Below are positions 19,639 to 29,640 of a DNA stretch of 64,000 nt, piece after piece; positions within the stretch are counted from its first letter, which is position 1, and every line of letters begins with the position of its first letter. The notes below the pieces were generated by a model that saw only the letters and a list, made by a program, of their open reading frames with translations, did not search any database and had not been told where the DNA came from. Location: contig OU015652.1 in NCBI GenBank assembly GCA_907165275.2, positions 9,625,001 to 9,689,000 of the forward strand, in the 5' to 3' direction. The stretch comes from Zygaena filipendulae. Taxonomy: Eukaryota > Arthropoda > Insecta > Lepidoptera > Zygaenidae. The position numbers were made by a program, and so were the translations under genes.

Positions 19639-22600
19639 ATGGGGGATGGAAAGAATAATCTCGGTAAATAAGTATTAAAACAAAAAAAAATATCGGAGAG
19701 CGGACCTTTTAATAGAATTATGAACTAATACAGTAGCTTTTGCTAACTTTTTCAGAGGACTGCGAAATGTTAAAGGCTCTGTATGATTTTGAGGCGACCC
19801 TTTCAAAAACTTTAAGCTTCTCTGAAGGGGAGTACTTTTATCTACAGCACAATAGCACCAAACAGCGAAACTGGTGGCATGTTATTAATAGGAAAGGTCA
19901 AGTGGGGTTCGTTCCTTCGAATTATGTCTCACCAGTCAAGGTTAGTTTTATTTGGGTTCAGGGCCCATCTAAATAATTAGCACTAGCACTATACCTACTA
20001 CTTTTTAAAACCTTGTTCCAAGTATTTTGATATTAGGTAAATGTGCACTTATTATTTGTAAATTAAGAAATGTTTTTATAATGCTGTGCTGTTTTTAAAC
20101 AGCAGGTTAAAAAAAATTATGTAGGAAGTTGTTTTTTGTTGTTCAAAAATGTAGAATTAAATTAAATAGTTTTTTTATTTTATGAAGAAACCCAAAGCTG
20201 TTTATTTCAATACAAATAAGTTACATTCTGACTATAATATTAATATAGCTATTATTGATTTAATACAGGTTGATATAGAATTCTTCTTGAGTTTTCTCAA
20301 CGATTGTATTAAGAGTATTAACGAGGACAATGCAATGTCCCCACAAAAGCAAGACTTGCTAGCATGGTTAAATGATAAGAGACGTCATGTTCAGATGTCT
20401 ATGAAGCCTCATAAAAAACCCCAAGCTCCCAAGCCTCCACCGCGTTTAGATGATACTGCTTCCCCTAATGGGGTATCGCCATCTTTTGACTTGAGGCCTG
20501 TAGTGTCTCAACAACATGTTGGTGAGGAGTGGGAGGCATCTCAATCTCCTACTAAGATACAACAAAAAGGTGAATTTTTGCAACATTATTTACAAGCTGT
20601 TGCACCTGCATGAGTTTTGGAACCCCTCAGGATCTCTTTATTACTAAAAATTGTCTATTGCTCAGTGATAGTGTGGATTTAAATTAGTGAGTGTAGGTAT
20701 GTCCAGGGATTACCCCCAAATAATCTTAACTATTATAAATGTGAAAGTGAGTTTGTTTGTTACGCTTTCATGGCATAACAGCTCAACCAATCATCATGAA
20801 ATTTTTCATACACATTGTCAGGGGTATAGAAAAGGACATGGGTTACTTTTATATCAGAATTCTTGTGGGATATCTAAAATTACTGTGCTGTGTAATTAAA
20901 ACTGCAGGGAACACCTAGTCATTATATAAAATGCACAATAGGTATTTTAGCTATTGAATGTTTATCAAAATATTAATATTTATGAACTAGCAAGTCATCT
21001 GGATCTCGATTTTAGCTCTTTTAGACTAACTTTTAGTTAATTAATGTTTTTTTCTGGTTAATAATTAATTTTTATTCAAATGAGTAATTGATTATAGCTA
21101 TAAATATGGTTGATACTCATATGTCTATCTAGTCTCTTGTTTTTTCTTGAATAGTTAAAAAAATCCAAAATTTCACAGGCGACAAAGAAGGGAAACGAAA
21201 ATCAGCAGTATGCAAGACATCATCAAACCAACTGTCGTCTGACACGGATAATCAAGACGACAGTCAGGACAGCAGTGAAAGCATCAAGCCCAATGCGATA
21301 TATGAAATAGTTCAGTCGGTACGGAAAGAGACACAGCTCAGTCATGAAATGTCAAAAGTTGCTGTTGAAACTGTACTCATTTCTTTGAGAGTAAGTATAT
21401 ACTATTATATCCAAAAGTTTTGACGGTTTTTGTCATTTAGACTACAAGCTTTTTCATGTTTTTATCATAGATCATAATGAAAGAAATTTCCATAGGGAGT
21501 GTTCACATGCTATACACACATAAGAGGCTTTCTGTTGGGCTTCTCTTAGGGAGTAGCCACTTCCAGTCAATGGCGTCTGAGCTGCAAATCAAAGCGCCAA
21601 AGATTATAGATTGTCAACTTGGCTAACGGGGCTAGGGTAGCAGTCAGTTTCCTTTTTTTTTTGTTAAATTTACTCCTTTTGGATAAGACAGGGATCTATG
21701 TCCATACATGCAATTCAGTTGTATTTTTATTCTGCAGAAATATGCCACAAAAATAATTTGCTGAAACTTTTGGCAGCAACTCTTCACAGCTAACCTTAAT
21801 AGGAAACTCTGTGGAAAGTTCTGTAGTAAAACGATAACCTCCCAATGAACCCCCTATTTCATTTTATTTCACTGTTTCCACTAACTGTGCATGACTAATG
21901 GATCACTATTAAGCAAAATCCACCACATTCACACAATATTAATCACGATAAACTAATTTGTAAAACAAAGAAATAAAACTGACATCCATTTCTGCTAAAA
22001 TCCCATGAAAAGTCTATTTTTCAGTTTACAACTACACCAGCGGTGCTGTCGGGGAAACAGTGTTTTGTTGGCACATATTAGCGTTTTTGTACCTCCAGGA
22101 GTTCCTGCCGGGCGGCGCCGCCAGGTCTATCATCGACGCGCTGCTCCGCGAAGCGAACAGCAACATCACGTGCCCGAAGAACGCCATCGACGCGGCGCCC
22201 GACGCGCTGCGCATGATGACCGCCCTGAACGCTCTGTCCAAGGCGGCCAACGACGCGCAGCAGCGGGGCTGGGCGCTGCACGACGACGCCCACGACATAC
22301 AAACGCAGCTGCTCGAGCTTATATCTGTTATGGTACTGATCTTTTTTTTCATGCATCACTTCTATAGTTTGTCCTCGTCGCCGGTGACAGATGATAAGTT
22401 TTGTAATTAAATCCCCATTTGTCAACGCAGAGAAAATTCGAAGCAGTGACAGCCTGACGCTTTCTTGTTGTTTACTTACCGTAAATCTCAGGATTACCTT
22501 TTGAAATCCGTGATAACAATTAACTTGTGTCGATACAATTGTATGTTATGATATTTACATAATTATGTATGTTGTATTTATGTTACCTAGTGGAATTCTT

Positions 22601-25600
22601 CTCGGACAGTTGGCCAAGTACTTTCGAAGGTTGACTAGAATAGAATACCTACCACTGTGGCATTAAGTCCACCATTCCATTATAGACTTTAAGTACAAAA
22701 TATAGGGCCCTGAATAACCGTGTTTGACACGGTTCTTTATTCAGGGGCCCTCCAAAATCCTCCCTCCAAAAGGCTCCTCCTTTATTTTGCCGCTCCTTCG
22801 TTTTGCAAAATTACGCGAAGTTAGTCCCCTTGCGCTAATTATTGATCGATATTAAGAGTAAACTAGCTTGCATTGTTTTTGTGCAGTCGAATGCAGACGT
22901 GAACATCTCGCAGCACGTGCTCAGCAGCCACCGGTACGTGTACGTCACCACCCTCGTGCAGTACTACCAGATGGAGACGCGGTGGCCGCTGCGACAGCTA
23001 CTGTTGCAGGTACTACTACTATTTTGACTGACTTATGGAAAAGGAAGGTTTTCTGTTCCCCACTAATATGATAGTATGCGCATTTTTTCTTTTTTTTTTT
23101 TTAGAAATTCCACAACCAATTTTTATGTTTCTTTTACTTTAGTATTTAGTCTTTCGGCCGCACTCAGAGTCGACTTTAATGATTACTTAGTTAAGTATAG
23201 ATTTAAAACAAAACTGCCGCAATCAGAGACGTTCAGTAAATTTATTTTAATTGGCATTAAATAAGATGTAACTTAATTAGTTAAATGCCAATTAACATTA
23301 ATTTATTAAACTTGTCTGATTGCGGCAGTTATGTTTTAAAAATCTATACGTAACTAAGTAATCATTAAAGTCGACTCTGAGTGCGGCGGAAATACCACTT
23401 TCAACTGTCTTAACGAGACGGGAAATGATCTTTAGGTACGATCCGTCGGCGCGGCAGTTTTTTGGGCGCTGTTTTTTATAAATAATGTATTAATTCGATT
23501 CGAGAATCGCATTCTTAAAAATACCTTATTTCAATAGATCTCTTATTTAATCTAACAACTTTGTAAACTTTGTAAACTGTATCATTGTTATTTTATGTGC
23601 AATAAAGGATTAAATAAAATAAATAAATAAATAAACTTTGATAAGTGATTTTTTTTAATGAGGCGTTCGGCGTAATGTGCGGACTGGAACGCACCGCGCT
23701 GGCAACCCTGGCGCTGTCGGCGCTGCCGGCGGAGATCGCGCGCGACATGCGCGACAACCCGCGCGCTGTCAGCCGCCTCTCGCACTCGGCGCTGCTCCTG
23801 TCTATGGTGCTCTCTATGGGCGACAAGCTGCCGGTCACGCACTTCGGTGAACTTACTTTTCACTAAAAATTAACACAATATTATTATCATACCATCGGAT
23901 GTAGGTACTGCTCTAACTCATGCCAGCTCACATAATGCCGTATCATTTGATTGAATCTACTTATTTCATTTTGAACGAGACGATGTTATAGGGGCTAGCG
24001 TGTGTTAGAGCAGTAAATCTTATGTAAATGTGACAGAAATGACTCTAACTTGACATGCTCGAACGATAACTTTTTAAACATCCTAGGACGAAAAATGCTT
24101 CATTCCGGAACTCATACTAGCATGCTAAAATGTTTACATCTTTCCCTTGATTTATTTTCAAATAAAATATCTTGTAAAATGCTATTGTCTGTATTGGGTG
24201 CCCTGAGGCCGATTCCGATGTATATAATTATTTAGATAGTAAGTAAATCAAAAAAATTGTACATTTTATACAGAAATGTTGGACTACAAATTTTTATTAG
24301 AATCTTTTGTAATATTAGAAATTAAAATCATTCTAAATCGACACTAGAAAAATCTTTTTTTTATTTACAGAACAACTCGGCGTTGAGTTCGCACAGTTCC
24401 TCCTCGACCTGATCGAGAATCCACCGGAGACGGACGTCGACGAGCAGATACCCGATCTGTTCCTCACTCTACTGCTGGCCTACAACTTGCAGTTCGACAA
24501 CCCCGCGGAGAACTCGCTGCTGGACGCGCTCGAGACGACGGACGTCGCTAAAACCTTCTGCGAGAAAGTTCTACTTCTACTCAATCGTGAAGGTGAGGAC
24601 TTAGCTGCGGGATAGAGATAAGGTTCCAATTAATTATATTATAATAGCTGTTTCTCGCCACTTCGTTAGCGTAGGATATCCATGTTAAGAAGAAGAAAAT
24701 ACATTTATTTCAGCACAACACACAAGAAAAAGAAACAAACATAAACAGTTAGAAAAAAACGAAAAAAAAAACTAATTTAAACCTTAGTCTTATACATATT
24801 TTATCCGTTTACCAATGATAATAATGATAGGACGTTACTCCTTGCGGTTTCACCCGCGGTAATTTCGAAGTTCCCGCTGGGATTCCGGGATAAAAAGACC
24901 CTAAGTCCTCTGTATCCCTGACACCGTGTATGCAAAATTTCATGATGATCCGTTCAGCCGTTGAGGCGTGAAAGCGAAACAATCAAACTTATAATATTAA
25001 GAAGAATGTGCCAGACAATTGACATTATTCTTTTATTTTTTTTTGTAAATACATACATATGACAAATATGAAACACTCAGACTAAGGGTCCCGCATTTTT
25101 ATGACGTGATAAACAACACGTGTTCATAACACAAAGACGCGAGACTCGAACCCGCGACACTGGCGTGACGGTGTCGTGTGACGGTGCTGCGGTGTTGCAG
25201 AGGACCCGGTGCGCATGTTCGACCACGAGCCCGCGCCCGCGCACTCCGTGCTCAAGCTGGTCACCGACCTGTTCGGCCGCGGCAAGACCGCGCAGCACTT
25301 CTACACCAACGACGTGAAGGTCGCCATCGACATCATAGTCAGACAACTCGCTGACCTCTCGCCGGGGGAAGTGGTAAATATCAATATACCTACTATACTA
25401 GCCCATAATCCGATCCGCATTCCAGGTCGGCAATGCACCTGCATGCCTTCTGGTGTTGCAGATGTCTATGGGCAGCGGTAATCACTTACCATCAGGTGTA
25501 CCACTTGCCTGTTTGCCCCCTATGACATAAAAAAAGCTGTGCCCGCGGGCCGCGGTTTCACCCGCCTGAGTTTCGGAGTTCCCGCGGGAATTCCAGGATA

Positions 25601-26474
25601 AAAAGTATCCTATGTCCTTTTCTGTACCCCTGACAACGTGTATGCAAAATTTCATGATGATAGATTGAGCCGTTAAGGCGTGAAAGCTTAACAAACAAAC
25701 TCACTTTCACATTTTGTAATAGTAAGGATTAGCTGGCCCCCGCAGTTTCACCCGTGGTGATTTCGGGGTTCCTACGGGAATTTCAGGATAAACTATACGT
25801 ATAAGCCTTCCTCTTGAATCACTCTGTCTATTGGTGAAAACTGTATGAAAATTTGTTCAGTTGTTTTTGGGTCTATCAAGAACAGACCGACAGACAGACA
25901 GACGCGGTAAAGTTTCTGTTTTTATAATATGTGATGAAGCTGCTAGTTCTCTCCAGTTCCCTCCGTTCACTTGTGGATCCACAACCAGTGTAATTTTTAT
26001 TGCATCGAAACAATAGGAGTTAATTATGCTATTACTAGTAAGCACGTTTTGACAACAAAAATGTATGGTAGCTACTGATTACGGTGGTTAACTTACAAAA
26101 GTTCGCCCGCTCATCAGCAAACAAATCACATTCAGGGTGGGTCCCTCAGGAGAGCATTAAGTGCGATCCATTATGTTTATTGGAGAGTCTTATAATTTTG
26201 AGATAACTGCAGTCTACTAAGCGTACCGAGGTTTTTTTTAAAATTAAAACTTTATTGTCTGACGTGTCTGTCGGTCCATAAGCGGCGGCAGCAGTACCTG
26301 GCGGTGCTGCAGGGCGTGATCCGGAACACGGAGTACGGCGCACACCTGCACCGGCGCGACGACCTGCTGCGCTGCTTCGCGCGCATCTTCTGCGAGGAGG
26401 GCGACGCCAGCCGCCGCGACCAGGCGCTGGTGCGCGCCATCTCCAACGAGTTCCCGCACTACTTCAAGGCCTAA
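19639..26474 (+). CDS. NCKIPSD: NCKIPSD/SPIN90 (WISH/DIP) orthologue, ten coding exons
   Basis: An SH3 adaptor that in animals binds Nck, formins and the Arp2/3 complex and promotes linear actin nucleation in the cytoplasm. Coding exons: 19639-19663, 19756-19940, 20269-20569, 21179-21390, 22099-22332, 22887-23009, 23663-23846, 24371-24592, 25201-25373, 26283-26474. All have GT/AG borders and compatible phases, giving 1851 bases (616 residues; the human protein is about 720). Residues 12-69 form the SH3 domain (ALYDF, WWHV, GFVPSNYV). A class-II-like proline motif, PQAPKPPPRL, is at 121-130, followed by an acidic/serine linker to about 205. Residues about 205-616 are the leucine-rich armadillo-like Arp2/3-binding domain, with the diagnostic YYQMETRWPLRQ and the C-terminal NEFPHYFKA. 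The short first exon (MGDGKNNL) is inferred from phase and donor. The last exon's acceptor is ambiguous. Confidence 0.88.
20724..20921 (+). mobile_element. Helitron-like element in SPIN90 intron 3
   Basis: Starts TCTTAACTATTATAAATGTG and carries TTACGCTTTCATGG and ATCATGAAATTTTTCATACA. It ends AACTGCAGGGAACACCTAGT. It lies wholly within the intron between 20569 and 21179, in the sense of the gene. Confidence 0.6.
22700..22752. repeat. Strong hairpin in SPIN90 intron 5
   Basis: GGGCCCTGAATAACCGTGT is followed after a short loop by ACACGG, TTATTCAG and GGGGCCC, a stem of about 20 base pairs with small bulges. The intron sequence around it (22680-22840) is richer in C than its surroundings and may be a small transposon derivative. 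Confidence 0.55.
23152..23394. mobile_element. Palindromic MITE in SPIN90 intron 6
   Basis: Two arms of about 75 bases are inverted copies of each other. The left arm starts GCCGCACTCAGAGTCGACTT (23157) and the right arm ends with its reverse complement near 23388. Both contain CTGCCGCAATCAGA. The centre has a smaller inverted pair, ATTGGCATTAAAT and TTAAATGCCAAT. No coding capacity. Its high symmetry fits a foldback-type MITE. Confidence 0.75.
23523..23638 (+). repeat. Retroelement-like tail just before SPIN90 exon 7
   Basis: TTTGTAAACTTTGTAAACTG, then GTGCAATAAAGGATTAAATA and an (AATA)n tail, resemble a LINE/SINE 3' end. It reaches to within 25 bases of the exon 7 acceptor (23661-23662), replacing most of the usual polypyrimidine tract with ATTTTTTTTAATGAG. 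Confidence 0.45.
24645..25003 (-). repeat. Helitron-like fragments in SPIN90 intron 8
   Basis: A short 3' piece is at 24645-24670 (ATAGCTGTTTCTCG). A longer copy follows at about 24838-25003, reading TCCTTGCGGTTTCACCCGCG to AAGCGAAACAATCAAACTTA and ATAATATTAAG on the plus strand. The intervening bases include an A-rich run. Confidence 0.5.
25424..25532 (+). repeat. LINE 3' tail in SPIN90 intron 9
   Basis: GGTGTTGCAGATGTCTATGG, ACTTACCATCAGGTG and TTTGCCCCCTATGACATAAA, followed by AAAA, form a tail common in lepidopteran genomes. The tail at 40255-40316 is the same. Its CTGGTGTTGCAG could mimic a splice acceptor but leads to no open frame. Confidence 0.6.
25536..25940 (-). mobile_element. Two Helitron-like elements head to tail in SPIN90 intron 9
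   Basis: The first copy spans about 25536-25732 (CCGCGGTTTCACCCGCC to ACATTTTGTAATAGTAAGGA). The second, from a different subfamily, spans about 25731-25940 (AGCTGGCCCCCGCAG to GTTTTTATAATATGTG). The second carries CAGACCGACAGACAGACAGA. Confidence 0.6.
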
Positions 26475-26479
26475 GGTGC

Positions 26480-26482
26480 ACA

Positions 26483-26543
<61 letters not shown>

Positions 26544-26710
26544 AGAGAGAGGGGGGGCAGGGAACATACAGTAAGGAGAAACACACACACAAACACAGAC
26601 ACACACGCAGAGAGAGACACACATGCACGCACGTCATGCGCGTGCACACACATACACACACAGACAGAGGGGGCGGGGAACATACAGTAAGGGGAAACAC
26701 ACACACACCG
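26480..26710 (+). repeat. (CA)n(GA)n compound microsatellite in the SPIN90 3' UTR
   Basis: A CA run begins 6 bases after the stop codon and passes into a long GA run to about 26545. After GGAACATACAGTAAGG, a further CA/GA mixture continues to about 26710. The phrase GGGGAACATACAGTAAGG occurs twice, so the block is partly duplicated. Reading frames over this tract are low-complexity artefacts. Confidence 0.85.
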
Positions 26711-27233
26711 AGACACATTATGACTGTAAGATGGTATAATTAGGTACAAAAAGTTATAATGTCGTTTCTTATCCAGTACGTTTGTGCAGATTTCCAAATA
26801 CAAAAATAAGTTTGAATTTTTTTAAGTGAAACTTTTTGAGCTCGAATTCGAAAATCGTTACGCGTTATGCTCTATGCATTTATAATTAATTAATATGTTA
26901 TATGTTTTTCTGTATGTGACCATATGTGCGAATATGTTTTGATAGTTTCACTTTACGTGCGGGTACACACTCATACACGCACCCTTGTTTTTTCCTGTTC
27001 AAGGTAAGTCGAAGTGACAACAAATTATTATTAATTTTATTAGTTGCGGACTCTTTTTCTATATTTTTAGAATGGTCTAGGTAACTATATATTTATGATG
27101 GTCTAAATAATTAACTGTATTTTTGTGTGAATAGATTAAGTATTTCATAAAATGTAGGTATAACAAAACATTTGTTCTTCTGTTTCTTAATATCACTACT
27201 TGTTTATAAAATTCAATTATTTTGATGAATTTT

Positions 27234-27239
27234 AATAAA
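27234..27239 (+). terminator. Candidate polyadenylation signal of SPIN90
   Basis: AATAAA in TTTTAATAAACAAG, about 760 bases after the stop, is a plausible end of the 3' UTR. Other AT-rich variants occur nearer, so the choice is uncertain. Confidence 0.3.
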
Positions 27240-27479
27240 CAAGTTAGTTAGTTGCTAGAAATATTTTAGACAAGATTATCATCAGATTCCTAATTTCACT
27301 CGTTTTTTGCAAAATACGCATAAATAAAAAACTTCAAAATTCTTTCTACGAAATTATATTAGATATTTGAATGAAACTAAAACGACATGAAAGCTACAGC
27401 AATATATAATAGTTATAGAACTAACTATATCCCACATTTTTTAATAATATTACAATCAACTGAAAATGATACTTTACTA

Positions 27480-27850
27480 CTTTACACTATTTCCAGTCTG
27501 AAATAGGCTTCCAGTGCAGGATACTGTTCCAGCGTTCGGTCGACACAAATGCCTTTGAAGAAAGCCACCGAGTTGTTGCCGGAAACAGAATCTCATAAAT
27601 TTCTGTTTTGTAGAAGCGTTGCATTTCTGCAAGCTTGTTGTCGGTTTTGGCTGCGGCTGAAATGGGAACCAATGTCCCGTAACATATCTTCTACTGATTT
27701 TGGAAGTTTTAGACAAGCTTTAGAGGCAGCCAAATGAATCATATGGCAAGAGTAGCGGACATACACTATGTTAGGAAGTCTTTCTTTCAATTTGGCGAAC
27801 AGGTTTTCAGATCAGAACTGGTATTTCTTTCATGCGAGCGGCAAAACTTA
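27480..27850 (-). pseudogene. hAT-type transposase (ZBED/DUF4371-like) fragment
   Basis: On the minus strand one frame reads KERLPNIVYVRYSCHMIHLA and ASKACLKLPKSVEDMLRDIG. After a frameshift near 27640 it continues in another frame with KLAEMQRFYKTEIYEILFPA and TTRWLSSKAFVSTERWNSIL. The CHxxHL...LPKSVEDLxRDI...TRWLS pattern is characteristic of hAT-derived proteins such as ZBED5-like genes and their parent transposons. The fragment is frameshifted and truncated on both sides, so I call it dead. Confidence 0.7.
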
Positions 27851-28060
27851 GAACTAGTCAATTTTTTTTTTATTAAAACACAACAGTCTATGAAAATAGT
27901 TGTATAATACCATAACTAGGTACTAATAGTAATAATTTCGTTTTTAATATTTACAATTTCACGTAAGTACCTATTAATTGAATTTCAAATAAGTAACCTG
28001 TTATTTATATCATATAATAATTATTTGGTCGCTTTTACTTATCAGGTTATTTATTTGAAA

Positions 28061-28100
28061 CTAGCTGTTCCCCGTGGTTTCACCCGTGGTCATTTCTACT
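28061..28100 (-). repeat. Helitron-like terminal fragment
   Basis: Only the terminus remains: ACTAGCTGTTCCCCGTGG followed by TTTCACCCGTGG. It separates the hAT remnant from the Ty3/gypsy remnant. Confidence 0.5.
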
Positions 28101-28138
28101 AAAACCACTAACCTACTTAAACAAAAAATAAATTATTA

Positions 28139-29340
28139 TTATTTCCGCCCCCGTAACACTACGTTTTTTTCCTTTTCTTCCGGCTCGCTTGCGGCTCGTC
28201 GTTCATGTGCTCTCTTCCTGCGTTCTCGTCTTTTCTTACTCCCATCCTGGACTTTGTATTTCCTGTTTCTTGATCCCCCTGCGATGCAAGCGCGAACGTC
28301 GTTTAGCATCTCGAGGTAGGTCGCATCGTCTTTATATTTTATGTGAGGTCCTCCTCTATTTCTAAATCTATCAAGTCCCACTCGCCCTCCTCCGCATTCG
28401 TGGTTGGCCGTGGGCTCGATGTTCGGTGGTTCTAGCCGGGCCAATTCTCCTCCGCTTAGGATGGAAAAATCTTTGGGGATTTCGGTCAATATTAGGCTTA
28501 TTCCTTAGGATATGCATTTGGGCCCGTCCATTTTCGAATTGTTGGATCCATTTTCTGGTTATTATAGCGACGGATTACAGAATTTTTTCTGAGGTGGTGC
28601 CCCTTCCTTACTTCGTTCAAAGTGCGTTCCGTTACCGGTGTCTCTGTATTTATAGTTAGTTTTACTCAATTTTATTTTTGTGTCACTTTTTGCAACTACC
28701 TCCCGTTTTCGTTTCCTATGATTTAAGGTCCGTTCGTACTGGTTGGGTTTCTAGGGATTTAAATTTTTTCTATACATTTCCTAGAGGAAGGAAAAGAAGG
28801 CGTGCTGTTGTAGTTCCGGTGTTATTACCATGTCTAGTAGTATCTGAAAGGTAGCTCTAGTTGAATGTAGGCCGAACGGCATCTTTTTAAAGTGGTATAA
28901 TCCGATAATCCTCTTCCTGGGATTGTGAATGCTGCTATCGGTCTACTCTCTTCCGATAAATTTACGTTCCAGTAGCCGTTTTTAGGTCTATTTTTGAGAA
29001 ATATCTCGCTTTACTTAGCTTTTCCAAGGTGTCGTCTATTTCTGGTAAAGGGTATGCGTCTTTCTCTGTGTTTCGTTTATCATCCTGAAGTCTATACATT
29101 CCGTTATTTCCTCACCAGCACTATTGGTGAGCTAAACTGGCTATCCTATTTTTCTATTACGCCTTCTCTTAACATTTTATCCACCTGTTCGTTTATTATT
29201 CCTTGTAGTTTCGGGTTTCTCAGGTAATATAACTGTTTTGTCGGCTTTGTGTGTTTTAGTTTTATCTTGTGTTTTATCCAGAAATTTCCTTTTTGGCTCT
29301 TATCACATTTATCGAATTCGGTTCTTAGTGTTTCCTATAA
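28139..29340 (-). pseudogene. Ty3/gypsy-type LTR retrotransposon remnant (reverse transcriptase)
   Basis: Minus-strand reading across several frames recovers an RT core in order: QVDKMLREGVIEK (29188-29150), SPIVLVRK, KDAYPLPEIDDTLEKLSKA, RYFSKIDLK, then RPIAAFTIPGRG and MPFGL (about 28884-28865). These are standard Ty3/gypsy RT motifs. The catalytic YxDD box was not found, and there are many stops and shifts. Downstream, 28489-28139 is an open 116-residue stretch with a basic SKKRRERRKRAHERRAAS segment, whose place in the element is unclear. No LTRs were identified. This is an old, dead copy. Confidence 0.65.
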
Positions 29341-29399
29341 AATTTGTTCCCCACATCACACATCTATGTAACTGCTATGAATGGGCTCGTAAATTTTAG

Positions 29400-29640
29400 T
29401 TTTTACTCCGTCATGTAAATAAATAAAAATGTCGCGTCACGTCACACCATACTTCAGTTTATAGCACGTTATGACATCACGAGCCCCCACTCTTAAACTT
29501 TTGATGCGCTTTATCTAAGTGTTTTTTCGTTAATTTAAAAACCAAAATATCCGTGTAATTTTTTTTTATTATCTAACTGACGGACTTAATAGGGTTTTGA
29601 TTTTCATACCCCTTGAACAAACCTATCATAGTTAAATAAA
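29400..29640. mobile_element. TGACGTCA-family MITE, degenerate copy A
   Basis: Shares ATGCGCTTTATCTAAGTGTT, AACTGACGGACTTAATAGGG and TTTGATTTTCA with the better copies at 36.9 and 44.8 kb. The TGACGTCA words have decayed to CGTCACGTCA and TGACATCA. The left terminus is lost. Confidence 0.5.

Noticed and set aside
22005..22425. Four overlapping frames around 22.0-22.4 kb
   Set aside because: Only the plus-strand frame EFLPGGAARSIIDALL fits the SPIN90 family and splice phase. The others are GC-rich shadows.
26244..26803. Minus-strand frames rich in Cys/Val/Ser-Leu repeats
   Set aside because: They are translations of the CA/GA microsatellite and the antisense of the last SPIN90 exon.
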